This document shows, one piece after another, positions 63,065 to 64,000 of a stretch of 64,000 bases of DNA (position 1 is the stretch's first letter; each line of letters begins with the position of its first letter). A program made the position numbers and the translations under genes. Origin of the DNA: Klebsormidium nitens (taxonomy: Eukaryota; Streptophyta; Klebsormidiophyceae; Klebsormidiales; Klebsormidiaceae); contig DF237043.1 of assembly GCA_000708835.1 (NCBI GenBank), forward strand, positions 148,382-212,381, given 5' to 3'. The notes beneath the pieces are model-generated. The model was given only the letters and a program-made list of their open reading frames with translations, was not told where the DNA came from and ran no database searches.

Positions 63065-63627
63065 TTAAACGCGGATGACGTGGTCGGAAGCCTTATTGGA
63101 TGTGGCCGGCGCCGTTCCGCTCGGTCCGTCCCCAACCTTCGCCTCTTCCGCCGACCGTTGCCTGGGCCCCGCCAGCCACTCGGGCGCCCGAAACTCCGTC
63201 TGCCCTTCTACCGCATCTAGCATCGGGGGCAACGACGACAGAATGTTGCGCAATCCAGACAGGCTCGCGTTTGATTCTCCCGAACCCCCGGTGTTCCAGA
63301 TGTGGATCTTGGGCGACATCCCCCTGACAGCGTCCGCAGTGGTTAAGTGGTGGTCGCCATCTTTTCGAACAGTCCGCTCTGCAGCGCCAGCTGGAACTTG
63401 GCCAAGTCCGGACGCTGTTCGGACGCCGCCAGCAGCCGCGCCAGGCCGTCCGCTTGGGCTTCGAAAATGGCGAGCGTGCCTTCCGCGCTTTTCAGCTGCT
63501 CGTACAGAACGGCGTCCGCGGCCTTTTGCTTTTCGTACAAGTGCGCGTCCGCAATGCATCAGATGGCCTCCGCGCGGCCCTCCGCCTCCTTAACCGCGCT
63601 CTCCGCGTCGGCAGTCGTTTTGGCCAC
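63065..63627 (-). pseudogene. flotillin-like protein, C-terminal exon with TGA and frameshift
   Basis: Encodes the end of a plant flotillin-type (SPFH) membrane-microdomain scaffold. The Ala/Glu-rich coiled coil (AESAVKEAEGRAEAI, YEKQKAADAVLYEQLKSAEG) is followed by SGLFEKMATTT, then ADAVRGMSPKIHIWNTGG and LPPMLDAVEGQTEFRAPEW, matching the order in the family. A normal acceptor (CTCGCAG) precedes the exon at 63627, so it is not a processed copy. Two lesions break it: an in-frame TGA at 63561-63559, and an 8-nt duplication, AGTGGTTA at 63338-63345 followed by AGTGGT on the + strand, which shifts the frame and creates TAA within MATTT. Either this is a young pseudogene or both are sequence errors. 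The 5' exons would lie beyond the window edge. Confidence 0.75.
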
Positions 63628-64000
63628 CTGCGAGGTGCATAGAAAGATGATGAAGCTTAAACATCATTTCATGTTGCAAAAATTTAGCATCTGTTCAGCT
63701 TTCTACATGAACGCTGGCGTCTCGAGACGCATTGGTGATGTACTGGGTTACGTCCCGATTGGCCAACATGCCAATATGCGATTCACATTAGTTCGTCCGT
63801 TTGTGACGGCGGGGCTAGTTAGCACGCCAATGGACTGAATACACTTGCGGCTGTCAGTCTGCTTACACATGTGCGGAAACCATGGGCAAGCTTTGCAGCC
63901 AACAGACAAGGAAGACACGCGAGAGCGCCTCTCTGTAAAAGTGTTGCTTGATGCTTCCAAGTTCTGTCTGCTGTGTTCCCACTCACGAAGACTCGGCTGG
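63628..64000. other. probable intron of the flotillin-like locus, window edge
   Basis: Follows the acceptor of the flotillin-like exon in the upstream (right-hand) direction. No further flotillin coding sequence was found before the window ends. Confidence 0.45.

Overview
This is a nuclear genomic window from a photosynthetic eukaryote of the green-plant lineage. Genes are split by many GT-AG introns, mostly about 100-900 nt, and the overall base composition is balanced to GC-rich. The gene set is plant-type: plastid-style anthranilate synthase alpha, a thylakoid-lumen FKBP with a twin-arginine signal, a ROF-type FKBP-TPR co-chaperone, a class I small heat-shock protein, a nine-exon cytosolic triosephosphate isomerase and a plant-type DUF309 protein. 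A streptophyte alga (Klebsormidium-like) or an early land plant would fit. That is inference, not something the sequence proves. No bacterial operons, CRISPR arrays or recognisable tRNA/rRNA genes were seen.

Layout. 1-2.4 kb: no clear gene, except a broken coiled-coil reading frame. 2.4-7.8 kb (-): organellar tRNA-modification enzyme MnmG/GidA, 7 exons. 8.4-11.6 kb (+): NAPE-PLD-like metallo-beta-lactamase-fold hydrolase, 8 exons, divergent from MnmG. 12.5-16.9 kb (+): triosephosphate isomerase, 9 exons. 17.8-19.9 kb (+): class I HSP20 with upstream heat-shock elements and two introns. 21.4-27.7 kb (-): anthranilate synthase alpha, 10 exons. 28.4-30.3 kb (+): DUF309 protein. 30.9-36.4 kb: a possible hypothetical gene, a GIY-YIG-like protein and an unrecognised gene headed by tandem repeats. 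37.6-38.9 kb (+): 5'-truncated LINE. 40.3-46.4 kb (+): three-FKBP/TPR co-chaperone, 8 exons. 47.4-49.6 kb (-): lumenal FKBP. 50.4-52.5 kb (+): Mediator subunit 6. 54.8-56.4 kb (-): single-exon GT92-like glycosyltransferase. 56.4-63 kb: no recognised gene, plus a terminal-inverted-repeat element. 63.1-63.6 kb (-): flotillin-like exon with two disabling lesions.

Exon boundaries were placed by hand from GT/AG sites and family conservation. For MnmG, NAPE-PLD, TPI, HSP20, anthranilate synthase, DUF309, both FKBPs and MED6 the joined exons sum to an exact multiple of three, which supports those models independently.

Most unusual signal. In at least three unrelated genes (anthranilate synthase exon 5, the ROF-type FKBP exon 5 and the unknown gene at 34.8 kb) the intron just upstream of an exon holds decayed tandem copies of that exon's 5' end together with its acceptor site. 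In a fourth gene (DUF309) the two ends of one intron are near-identical direct repeats of about 20 nt. This fits intron remodelling or creation by short tandem genomic duplication. In the FKBP the copy still forms a usable, in-frame, stop-terminated alternative last exon that would remove the TPR domain.
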